From: an uncultured Lachnospiraceae bacterium
GTDB lineage: Bacteria > Bacillota > Clostridia > Lachnospirales > Lachnospiraceae
DNA: 9,923 bases
Assembly: GCA_905236585.1 (NCBI GenBank)
Contig: CAJOQZ010000251.1
Span: 1 to 9,923, forward strand
Direction of reading: 5' to 3'
Shown: in pieces, positions 1 to 6,537 of the stretch
Layout of the letters: the number at the start of each line of letters is the position of its first letter
How positions within the stretch are numbered: position 1 is the first letter of the stretch
The notes under the pieces: generated by a model
The model's database searches: none
Seen by the model: the letters and a program-made list of their open reading frames with translations, nothing else
Told to the model about the DNA's origin: nothing
Translations under genes and position numbers: made by a program

Positions 1-630
1 AAGGGATTGATCGATGCGCAGGGCAATGTCATCTGTCAGTTTATCGAGAACGCGAAGGTTTATTCGGGCGGCTACGTCGAGACGGGTTCCGTGATCTTTT
101 CCGAAGTGAACGCATCGAAGGACGTTATCGTCAACGACCACAAAGGCTTTATCGCGGGCGGCGTGATCCGTGCCGGAGGCAAGGTGGAAAGCAACATTTT
201 AGGCTCTACCATGGGGGCGATCACCCGTGTGGAAGTCGGCATGGCGCCCGAGAAAAAAGAGCAGTATATGATCCTGCAGCGGGATATATCGGCGAAGAAT
301 CAGCGCATCAACAAACTGACGCCGATCATCAAGACGTATCAGGATTACGCGTTGGAGGGCAAGGCGCTTGATGAGAAGAATGCCGCCTATCTGAATAAAT
401 TGATGGACGAACTCGGAGCGCTTAAGACGGAACTGCAAAAGGAGCGTGAAGTGTTCAACGGGCTGCATCAGGAACTGCTTAATTCCCAGCATGCGCGTGT
501 CGTTATACGCAGAGACGTATTCCCCGGCGTTACGATCGTTATATCAGACGTTTCCATGACAATGAAAGAAAAACGATCGTTCTGCCAGTTTACGAAAGCC
601 AACGGGGAGGTTGTGATTTCCAATCTGTAA
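1..630 (+). CDS. fapA: FapA/DUF342 family protein, C-terminal part (5' end outside window)
   Basis: The reading frame is open from base 1, so the true start lies upstream and only about 209 C-terminal residues are seen. The first ~75 residues show the short Gly/Val-rich beta-repeat pattern typical of the DUF342 (FapA, flagellar assembly protein A) domain, with motifs such as FIENAKVYSGGYVETGSV and GSTMGAITRVEVG. A helical, charged stretch follows (roughly residues 80-165) that is probably a coiled coil, then a short beta-rich end (VVIRRDVFPGVTIVISD). In Vibrio, FapA helps assemble the polar flagellum; in Clostridia the gene sits in the flagellar/chemotaxis operon, often after the sigma factor gene, which fits the genes that follow here. 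The biochemical role is not known and an enzymatic activity should not be assumed. It is separated by 52 bases from the next gene, with no terminator seen in between. Confidence 0.87.
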   Translation, partial: KGLIDAQGNVICQFIENAKVYSGGYVETGSVIFSEVNASKDVIVNDHKGFIAGGVIRAGGKVESNILGSTMGAITRVEVGMAPEKKEQYMILQRDISAKNQRINKLTPIIKTYQDYALEGKALDEKNAAYLNKLMDELGALKTELQKEREVFNGLHQELLNSQHARVVIRRDVFPGVTIVISDVSMTMKEKRSFCQFTKANGEVVISNL

Positions 631-682
631 GCGTTTGTATGATTATTAACAGACCGACGGGATTGAATTAGAGGAGAGGATC

Positions 683-1003
683 ATGTCCATCAGACCGATA
701 GATTTGAACGGAATGATACAGAATACGCAGGAGGTTTCTCAGAACCGGGCGAACGAGGAGAGCCGTCCGATGGTTCAGCAGGACTTTGTCGCCATCGAAA
801 CGGCGAACGAAGTGCAGCTGGCGGCGGAGCAGGTGCATGATTTTGACAATGCGACCGACAGCGAAATGGACGCCGCAAACGGCAACGGCGGCGGCTATCA
901 GCGCGGGGGGCAGGGTGAGCGCAAAAAAAAGAAAAAGAAAACGGTATCGGACGGCGTCGTGCGCCTAAAGACGCGGCGGGAGACGTTTGATATCAAGGTA
1001 TAG
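683..1003 (+). CDS. Small Lys-rich flagellar-operon protein, function unknown
   Basis: This 106-aa protein starts at an ATG with a strong ribosome binding site (GAGGAGAGGA just upstream). The N-terminus MSIRPIDLNGMIQNTQEVSQ resembles small uncharacterised proteins that I recall from clostridial flagellar operons next to FapA/DUF342 and DUF6115 genes. The middle (about residues 30-75) is acidic, Gln/Asn/Gly-rich and likely disordered. A basic stretch of six lysines follows at about residues 81-86, and the chain ends in a conserved-looking beta-like tail (RRETFDIKV). It has no signal peptide or membrane segment, so it should be cytoplasmic. The lysine stretch is encoded by A-rich runs (A8 at 923-930), and a G6 run lies at 905-910. 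Function is unknown; association with the flagellar apparatus is inferred from context only. Confidence 0.8.
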   Translation: MSIRPIDLNGMIQNTQEVSQNRANEESRPMVQQDFVAIETANEVQLAAEQVHDFDNATDSEMDAANGNGGGYQRGGQGERKKKKKKTVSDGVVRLKTRRETFDIKV

Positions 1004-1015
1004 AGGGATTGTGCG

Positions 1016-1912
1016 ATGACCGGATTAGAAATCGGGCTTTTAATTATCGGAGCGGCATTTTTTATAGGCAGTTTTTTCTTTACGGAAAAACTGTCTTCTT
1101 CTGATATAGAAGCCATTGAGAAAATGAGCGAGAATGAGATCAATATCCTCTTGGAAAAGCAGATGCGCCAGGCGTCTGACAAGATCGAGCGCACGATCGA
1201 CGAGAAATTGATCACATCTTTGGCATCCGCCGAGAGACAGATCAATAAGACGGCGAACGAACAGATACTGTCGATCAGCGACCACGGCGACGAAGTCCGG
1301 GAAGTCATTAACCGGGACATGGAAGCCGTCAACAAGTCCCATGACGAGATCGTGTTCATGCATACGATGTTGAACGAAAAGCAGAAAAAAGTGACGGACA
1401 TCGAAAAAGAGGCACAGCAGTTGGAGTCGCAGATGCGGGCGTTAAAGCAGGGAATCGAGGACGAGTTGTTTGTGAGAGCCAAAGAAAAAGGCGTTGCGAT
1501 ACCGGATGCGGCGCCGGTCCCCCTGCCCCCCATAATCCCGGAGCAGAAGGAAGAAATCCCGGAGGCATCCCAAAAGCCGGAGGATAAGCCGATAGAGGAG
1601 CCGCCGGAGCATGTAATTCCGCCTGAAGTGCCGCCCGAAGAGGAAGAGATGCAAAAGGAGAACGGCGCGTCTGCCGCGGATATTGTGGCGGATGCGAAGT
1701 CATTAAAAGAAGCGTTTGCGCAGAAACTTTCCGACGGGAATGGAAGCGCTTCCGAGGATGGCTTGGCGGAAGACGGGTTAGAGAATGTAAACGAGAAGAT
1801 TTTAAGTCTTCATAAGGAAGGGTTTTCCGAAGTGGAGATTGCGAAGCGTTTAGGGAAAGGTTTGGGCGAGATTAAACTTGTTTTAGGACTGTTTGACGAG
1901 GATGAGGAATGA
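1016..1912 (+). CDS. DUF6115-type membrane-anchored coiled-coil protein
   Basis: This 298-aa protein has four parts. A hydrophobic N-terminal segment (about residues 4-22) is probably a membrane anchor. A long charged helical region (about 28-155) is likely a coiled coil. A Pro/Glu-rich linker (about 162-215) follows. The C-terminal ~40 residues (about 257-293, with NEKILSLHKEGFSEVEIAKR) match the DUF6115 pattern, a short helix-turn-helix-like module seen in proteins of clostridial flagellar operons. The HTH-like motif could bind DNA or a protein partner; the sequence does not say which. Its stop overlaps the start of the next gene in ATGA (1909-1912), which points to translational coupling. 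A purine-rich site (AGAGGGA) lies upstream of the ATG. The function is unknown, and the domain name rests on recognition of the C-terminal motif. Confidence 0.83.
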   Translation: MTGLEIGLLIIGAAFFIGSFFFTEKLSSSDIEAIEKMSENEINILLEKQMRQASDKIERTIDEKLITSLASAERQINKTANEQILSISDHGDEVREVINRDMEAVNKSHDEIVFMHTMLNEKQKKVTDIEKEAQQLESQMRALKQGIEDELFVRAKEKGVAIPDAAPVPLPPIIPEQKEEIPEASQKPEDKPIEEPPEHVIPPEVPPEEEEMQKENGASAADIVADAKSLKEAFAQKLSDGNGSASEDGLAEDGLENVNEKILSLHKEGFSEVEIAKRLGKGLGEIKLVLGLFDEDEE

Positions 1913-2643
1913 AAGCGAAGTATTACTTGAGGGGCATGGGAATCGGCATATTTGTGACGGCTCTGATTTTCGGTATCGCGCTGGTCTTCTACAACCCGTC
2001 CATGTCGGATGAGGAGATCCGCAGGGAAGCCGCCAAACTCGGCATGCTTGATGCGGTGGAAGCGGATATCGCGTCGGGGGAAGATGACGATGCGGATACA
2101 GCGGAAAAAGTGACGGTCGAGAATATCCCTGGAGCAACGGGGTCGGATTCCGACAAAGAAGATACGCAGGAGGATGCCGCTTCGGAGGATGCAGAAGATG
2201 CTGCGTCGACGGAAGATACGGCGGATGGCGAGGAGCCGGCGGCGGATGATGCCGAGGAATCACAGGATGCAAGCGAGCCGTCTATGGAGTACCAAGGCGA
2301 GCAGAAGACGACCGCCACGACTGCGACAGAAAGCGGTAGTGCATCTTCGACGGGCGCATCTTCCCGCGGCAGCACCGCAACAGCCGCACAAGAGACGGCA
2401 TCCGACACTGCGTCTTCATCTGCCGCAAGCGGCGGCAGCAAATCGCTTACCATCCGCGCCGGGGAGAACTCCTATACGACGGCGGCGCATCTGTACAAGG
2501 ACGGACTCGTGGACAATGCGTCGAAGTTCAATACGTATCTTGAGTCGAACCATTACGACGTGAAGATTTTAGCGGGAACGTTTACGATTCCCGAAGGCTC
2601 GTCTTATGACGATATCGTTAAGATTATAACAGGGCAGAAGTAA
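1909..2643 (+). CDS. Membrane-anchored protein with C-terminal MltG-like (LysM-like) domain, no catalytic domain
   Basis: This 244-aa protein has one N-terminal membrane segment (about residues 9-27). A short conserved-looking stretch follows (MSDEEIRREAAKLGM, 32-46). Then comes a long low-complexity Ser/Thr/Ala/Asp/Glu linker (about 55-178). The C-terminal ~67 residues resemble the LysM-like N-terminal domain of endolytic transglycosylase MltG (YceG): a hydrophobic/Gly pattern, a 'dGLVdn..kFn.YL' helix, then AGTFTIPEG and a final 'dIVKIITG'. MltG proteins continue into a catalytic YceG domain with an essential Glu; this protein stops before it. The likely topology is N-in with the linker and domain outside the membrane, so it could bind peptidoglycan or a wall enzyme near the flagellum, which is inference. 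It overlaps the previous gene by 4 bases. Annotation pipelines may call it 'endolytic transglycosylase MltG', but I see no basis for enzyme activity. Confidence 0.8.
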   Translation: MKAKYYLRGMGIGIFVTALIFGIALVFYNPSMSDEEIRREAAKLGMLDAVEADIASGEDDDADTAEKVTVENIPGATGSDSDKEDTQEDAASEDAEDAASTEDTADGEEPAADDAEESQDASEPSMEYQGEQKTTATTATESGSASSTGASSRGSTATAAQETASDTASSSAASGGSKSLTIRAGENSYTTAAHLYKDGLVDNASKFNTYLESNHYDVKILAGTFTIPEGSSYDDIVKIITGQK

Positions 2644-2647
2644 CAAA

Positions 2648-3508
2648 ATGTACAGAGTAAAAGATTACAAATTCGAGACGGAACAGGAAGCGAAAGAGGC
2701 GCAGAGCGAACTGCGTGCCGTTGATTATCTGCGTACCAAGATCAATATGGATGAGCCCGAAGCGGCGCTCGAAATCTTTAAGCAGTTATTGGATCAGGAT
2801 ATTTTTCATACGATCGTCGGCTATGATTTCCTAAAGAGTCTGCAGAACTTTCTGCGGACGTCGGCGTCGGTGGACAACGCTGCGATCCCGCAGATCCCGG
2901 ATTCGCTGGCGCAAAGCGTTCTGCCGAAACTACCCAAATCCGAACCGAAGCCGGAGCCGAAAGCAGCGCCGGTGAAGAAACCGGCGGTGGAACCGATCCC
3001 GCTGTCGCAGTTGACGCCGGTTCCAAAATTAAACGAAATGGCGCACGAACAGGAAGCGGCGGCTGCAAAGGAAGAAAAGAAAGAAAAAGAGAAAACCTCC
3101 AGACCGAAAAAGGGAAAGGCGCTTCGCATAAAAAAAGATCGGACGAAGGTGTTGGAAGGTTCCGATAAGTACCGTACGCTTGCATACACATTCGGCGCGA
3201 CGACGGTGATTTTGCTTATCGCGGTGATCATAATGTTTGCGCTTACGTTGACGAGCGACAATCCGACGATCTTAGACTACGAAACGAAATTAATCAATAA
3301 GTACGCGGCATGGGAAGCGGAACTATCCGAGAAGGAAACGGAGTTGAAAAGCAGGGAGGCGGATATTACGTTCCGGGAGGAAGCAATTCGAAGCCAAACA
3401 TTTGCACCGGTAGATACGATGTCGCAGGCAGCGGGCGAAGAACCGCAAGAGGAGGCGGCCGGGCAGACGGACGAAGACAACGGACAGGATGCGGACAATG
3501 GCGAATGA
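2648..3508 (+). CDS. Single-pass membrane protein with coiled coil, function unknown
   Basis: This 286-aa protein starts four bases after the previous stop, with only a weak upstream purine stretch (AGGGCAG), so coupling to upstream translation is likely. Residues 1-72 form a compact, probably helical domain (MYRVKDYKFETEQEAKEAQS at the start). A Pro/Lys/Glu-rich linker follows (about 90-170) with a strongly basic end. One hydrophobic membrane segment lies at about 177-201 (TFGATTVILLIAVIIMFALT), then a charged helix likely to form a coiled coil (about 208-249), and an acidic tail. Basic residues before the membrane segment predict the N-terminus inside and the coiled coil outside. I recall similar unnamed proteins in Lachnospiraceae flagellar/chemotaxis loci but cannot assign a family. 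Its 3' end overlaps the response regulator by 11 bases. Confidence 0.77.
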   Translation: MYRVKDYKFETEQEAKEAQSELRAVDYLRTKINMDEPEAALEIFKQLLDQDIFHTIVGYDFLKSLQNFLRTSASVDNAAIPQIPDSLAQSVLPKLPKSEPKPEPKAAPVKKPAVEPIPLSQLTPVPKLNEMAHEQEAAAAKEEKKEKEKTSRPKKGKALRIKKDRTKVLEGSDKYRTLAYTFGATTVILLIAVIIMFALTLTSDNPTILDYETKLINKYAAWEAELSEKETELKSREADITFREEAIRSQTFAPVDTMSQAAGEEPQEEAAGQTDEDNGQDADNGE

Positions 3509-4190
3509 GAAAATATTAATCGCTGACGATGAGGCGCGGATGCGCAAACTCGTCGGCGATTTTTTGAAAAAAGAAGGATATGGCGTATTGGAAGCGGCGG
3601 ACGGGGAAGAGGCGCTGGATGCGTTTTATTCCAATAAGGATATCGCGCTTTTGATTTTGGATGTGATGATGCCGAAGTATAGCGGGTATGAGGTCTTGCA
3701 GGAGATTCGAGAGCGAAGCGCGGTGCCGGTTATTATGCTGACTGCGAAAGCGGCGGAAGCGGATGAGTTAAAGGGTTTTTCCCTCGGGGTGGACGAATAC
3801 GTGACGAAGCCGTTTTCGCCAAAGATTTTAGTGGCGCGTGTCGGCGCGGTTCTGCGGCGGGGCGGCGCGTCCGGGGAAGGCGAGGTGCACGCCTGCGGCG
3901 GCATTGTCCTGGATACGGCGTCCCATGCGGTAACGGTGGACGGCATGCCGGTGGAACTATCCATAAAGGAGTTTGAACTGCTGTCATTTTTTATCAAAAA
4001 TAAAGGGATTGCGCTTTCCCGCGATACGATCCTGAATCAAGTGTGGAGTTATGATTATTACGGGGACGCCCGCACGATTGATACCCATGTTAAAACGCTT
4101 CGCAGCAAACTGCTTGACAAAGGCGCACTGATTAAGACGGTCTGGGGGGTCGGATACAAATTCGAGGTGGCAGATGGCAAAGAAGCATAA
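3498..4190 (+). CDS. OmpR/PhoB-family response regulator
   Basis: This 230-aa DNA-binding response regulator has an N-terminal receiver domain (about residues 4-118). It shows the acidic pair D10/D11, phosphoacceptor D55 in LILDVMMP, T82 and K104 in VTKPF. A C-terminal winged helix (about 130-225) follows, with a typical 'SIKEFELL', 'ILNQVW', 'RTIDTHVKTLRSKL' and 'VWGVGYKF' pattern. It should be phosphorylated by the kinase encoded next to it and then bind promoter DNA as a dimer. I chose ATG 3498 over an in-frame ATG at 3489, because an AGGA site (3486-3489) sits at proper spacing from 3498 but overlaps the earlier ATG. It overlaps the preceding gene by 11 bases and the kinase by 17, so all three are probably translated from one message. 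The regulon cannot be told from the sequence. Confidence 0.95.
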   Translation: MANEKILIADDEARMRKLVGDFLKKEGYGVLEAADGEEALDAFYSNKDIALLILDVMMPKYSGYEVLQEIRERSAVPVIMLTAKAAEADELKGFSLGVDEYVTKPFSPKILVARVGAVLRRGGASGEGEVHACGGIVLDTASHAVTVDGMPVELSIKEFELLSFFIKNKGIALSRDTILNQVWSYDYYGDARTIDTHVKTLRSKLLDKGALIKTVWGVGYKFEVADGKEA

Positions 4191-5658
4191 ACGGCACGCA
4201 CGCTTAAGTTTGCAAATGGCGGGCGGAATGATCGGCATGGTGTTTCTGCTCGTCGTTTTTACGTTCCTTATGAATCGTCTGTTTTTGGGCGGTTTCTATA
4301 TGCGCGACAAACAGCGCGCCTTAAAAGGCGCATTTTTAACAATCGATGCGGCGGCTCGGGACACCCGGCTTTATACGGAGGATTTTAAGTATACGTTGGA
4401 GCAGTTGTGCGCCAATTCCAATCTGTCGCTTGTCATTATTTCTTCGGACGGTTCGGTACTGATCGCATCGCAAAATGAAAGCAACGCAATGCTCTCGCAG
4501 TTGTTTGACGCCTTCTTCGGACGCAGTTTGTCGGCGGGCGATCCGATAGAGACGACGGACAGTTATACGATTGAAATTCAAAATGATACGCGAAGGAACA
4601 ACGCGTATCTGATCCTTTCAGGGACGCTTTCGGACGGCAATCTGATCCTTTTGCGCTCTGCGGTCGCGAGCATGGAAGACGCGGCGGCGATTTCGAACCG
4701 TTTTTTGCTGTTTGTCGGCATTATTGTCTGCCTGATCGGACTCGTCTATGCCTTTGTTTTTACGAAGCGGCTGACGCGTCCTGTATATGAAATGAACGAA
4801 CTGGCGGAGCGGATGGCGGATTTGAATTTCGAGGTCAAGTACCGGACGAGAAAAGTCCCGAATGAATTGGACGAACTCGGCGAGCATTTGAACCGTCTTT
4901 CGGGGCATTTGGAGCAGACGATCGGCGAGTTGAAACAGGCAAACGTGGATCTGCTTGCGGACATCAAAATCCGTGAAGAAAACGAACGGATGCGGCAGGA
5001 GTTTTTATCCAACGTCTCCCATGAATTGAAGACGCCCATATCTCTGATCTTAGGGTATGCGGAAGGCTTGTCGGAAAATATTTCGGACGATCCCGACGAG
5101 AGGAAAGTGTATCTTGACACGATCACCGACGAAGCGAAACGGATGGACAAGTTGGTGAAGCAGCTTCTGACCTTAAATGAACTTGAGTTCAACGCGTCCG
5201 ATATGACAATGGAGCGGTTCGATATTGCGGAAATGGCAAGAGGGCTGTTGCAGAGCAATGCGATTTTGATAGAACAAAGCGGCGTTTTCGTCACGGAAAT
5301 TACAAATTCGCCGATATTTGTATGGGGAGATGCGTTCCGCGTCGAGCAGGTGCTTTCAAATTATCTGACGAACGCGCTTCATTATGCGAAACGAGAGAAG
5401 CGCGTCGAGATCCGTTTTGAAGAGAGGGGCGGCAAAATCCGTACCCATGTATTCAATTCCGGCGATCCGATCGCGGAGGACGAACTGCCCTTTATCTGGG
5501 ATAAGTTTTACAAAGCAGACAAGGCGCGAAGCCGCGAATACGGAGGGAGCGGCGTCGGACTATCCATTGTAAAAGCCATCATGGAGTCCTTAAAAGGGAA
5601 CTTCGGGGCAAGAAATTACGATAACGGCGTGGATTTCTGGTTTGACCTCGACAAATAG
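4174..5658 (+). CDS. Membrane sensor histidine kinase (HAMP-HisKA-HATPase_c)
   Basis: This 494-aa transmembrane kinase has two membrane segments (about residues 13-39 and 176-197) flanking an extracellular sensor of ~135 residues. A HAMP linker follows (about 195-250, 'LTRPVYEMNELAERMADL'), then a helix, the dimerisation/phosphoacceptor domain with H283 in FLSNVSHELKTP, and an ATPase domain. The N box is around N396/N400 (SNYLTNAL), the G1 region is VFNSGDPI (425-432), the F box is around FIWDKFYKADKAR, and the G2 box is GGSGVGLSIVKAI (457-469). The Asp usual in the G1 box (DxGxG) is Asn428 here; I recall this NSG/NTG variant from many Firmicutes kinases, so it is probably active. It likely phosphorylates the adjacent regulator. 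The start has GAGGTGG upstream and lies within the regulator gene (17-base overlap). The signal sensed is unknown. Confidence 0.95.
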   Translation: MAKKHKRHARLSLQMAGGMIGMVFLLVVFTFLMNRLFLGGFYMRDKQRALKGAFLTIDAAARDTRLYTEDFKYTLEQLCANSNLSLVIISSDGSVLIASQNESNAMLSQLFDAFFGRSLSAGDPIETTDSYTIEIQNDTRRNNAYLILSGTLSDGNLILLRSAVASMEDAAAISNRFLLFVGIIVCLIGLVYAFVFTKRLTRPVYEMNELAERMADLNFEVKYRTRKVPNELDELGEHLNRLSGHLEQTIGELKQANVDLLADIKIREENERMRQEFLSNVSHELKTPISLILGYAEGLSENISDDPDERKVYLDTITDEAKRMDKLVKQLLTLNELEFNASDMTMERFDIAEMARGLLQSNAILIEQSGVFVTEITNSPIFVWGDAFRVEQVLSNYLTNALHYAKREKRVEIRFEERGGKIRTHVFNSGDPIAEDELPFIWDKFYKADKARSREYGGSGVGLSIVKAIMESLKGNFGARNYDNGVDFWFDLDK

Positions 5659-5778
5659 CGGATTCTTGTTAGAATGATACAAAAATCACGACATCTTTTT
5701 AAGAAAAATTGTTGATTATTTAGGGTAAGAATGATAACATAAGTTTGTATGAGATTTCTTGCGCAGGGGAGACAACTC
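5659..5778 (+). promoter_or_regulatory. Intergenic region with candidate sigma-A promoter for the lipoprotein-cheV unit
   Basis: This AT-rich gap separates the kinase gene from the lipoprotein gene. It holds TTGATT (5712-5717), a 17-base spacer, and TAACAT (5735-5740) preceded by TG at 5732-5733, which is an extended -10 arrangement. Transcription would start near 5747, about 18 bases before the AGGGGAG ribosome binding site. Each hexamer matches the consensus at four of six positions, so this is a moderate candidate. No convincing intrinsic terminator for the upstream polycistron is present, so readthrough is possible. I saw no flagellar sigma-D/sigma-28 type promoter here. Confidence 0.42.
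5765..5771 (+). promoter_or_regulatory. Ribosome binding site that sets a TTG start
   Basis: AGGGGAG lies 7 bases before TTG 5779, an ideal distance. The in-frame ATG at 5749 has no ribosome binding site upstream. Starting at TTG gives a classic short lipoprotein signal beginning Met-Lys-Lys-Lys-Arg. This decides the start of the lipoprotein gene. Confidence 0.8.
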
Positions 5779-6513
5779 TTGAAAAAGAAAAGGATTATCT
5801 CGGCAGCGGCAGTTATGCTTTTGGCACTTAACATAAGTGCCTGCGGCGCGACGCCGATGATCGAACTGACGTCCGAAGAAGAGGACATCATCACATTATA
5901 TTCCGCCAAAGTTGTTGCGAAGCATAATGTCCGGTTAGCGCAGGGACTGATGCGGTTCAAGGGTTCGGATGAGGATTATGCGGACAGCACGGACGCTTCC
6001 GATCCGTTTTCCGAAGATGCAGATGCATCCGAGGAAGATAATTCCGCAAGCACAGATGCATCTTTAAGTGCATCCGGCGCACAGGCGGTTGAGGACGCGG
6101 GCGCGACGGCGACGCTGAATGAGATCTTCGGCGTTGAGGGGCTTGACATTTCATACAATAAGGCGGCGTTTGAGGGGGATTATGTTTTCAACAATTATTA
6201 CCATCTCACCCCTTCCGACGGAAGCGATTATCTGATTATGTATTTCGATGTGAAGAATCTGTCGGACGCTGCGGTGGATGTGGATCTTTACAGTTATGAG
6301 CCGGAGTTTACGGCGATTGTGGACGGGAGTGCATACAAGTCCGAGACGACGATCCTGCCGAACGATCTGGCAACCTATTTGACAACGTTAGACGCGAAGG
6401 ATACAGACGCTGCGATCTTGTTGTTTGATGTGCCTTCTACGGTGACAAAGGACGTAAGCGCGGTTGGTCTGCAAGTGAAAGTCGGCGGAACGACTTACAA
6501 TATATCCTTATAG
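5779..6513 (+). CDS. Secreted lipoprotein with DUF4352/DUF5067-like domain
   Basis: Started at TTG 5779, this protein has 244 residues. The basic head MKKKR, a hydrophobic core and the lipobox ISAC (Cys22) mark a signal-peptidase II lipoprotein anchored outside the cytoplasmic membrane. After a short conserved-looking region (about 23-65, with EEEDIITLYSAKVVAKHNVR) comes a Ser/Asp/Ala-rich flexible stretch (about 66-108). The C-terminal ~125 residues are beta-rich with the pattern 'SDYLIMYFDVKNLSDAAVDVD', typical of immunoglobulin-like DUF4352/DUF5067 domains of Gram-positive lipoproteins. The family assignment is by pattern recall only. The gene lies 24 bases upstream of cheV in an apparent two-gene unit. 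The ligand or role is unknown; an extracellular sensing or envelope-linked role connected to chemotaxis is only a guess from context. Confidence 0.82.
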   Translation: MKKKRIISAAAVMLLALNISACGATPMIELTSEEEDIITLYSAKVVAKHNVRLAQGLMRFKGSDEDYADSTDASDPFSEDADASEEDNSASTDASLSASGAQAVEDAGATATLNEIFGVEGLDISYNKAAFEGDYVFNNYYHLTPSDGSDYLIMYFDVKNLSDAAVDVDLYSYEPEFTAIVDGSAYKSETTILPNDLATYLTTLDAKDTDAAILLFDVPSTVTKDVSAVGLQVKVGGTTYNISL

Positions 6514-6537
6514 TAAGATACACGGGGGAGGAAAAGT

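Noticed and set aside
631..682. Possible flagellar sigma-28 promoter between fapA and the next gene
   Set aside because: TAAG and CCGACGG occur, but the spacing is too long and the -10 match is poor.
898..1533. 211-aa open frame on the minus strand
   Set aside because: It lies antisense to two supported genes, its Ser/Phe/Ile-rich composition is that of a reverse-frame shadow, and it has no recognisable motif.
3489..3497. ATG start at 3489 for the response regulator
   Set aside because: The purine-rich site overlaps this ATG; the next ATG at 3498 has proper spacing and begins the receiver domain in the usual way.
4746..5294. 182-aa open frame on the minus strand inside the kinase gene
   Set aside because: The kinase frame has all its domain motifs over this stretch; the antisense frame is Ser/Arg-rich with no domain.
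5662..5675. ATTCT-TGTT-AGAAT hairpin after the kinase gene as a terminator
   Set aside because: The stem is only five mostly A/T pairs and is not followed by a T run, so it is too weak to call.
5749..5778. ATG start at 5749 for the lipoprotein
   Set aside because: It has no ribosome binding site and adds ten residues before a classic signal peptide; TTG 5779 has an ideal AGGGGAG upstream.
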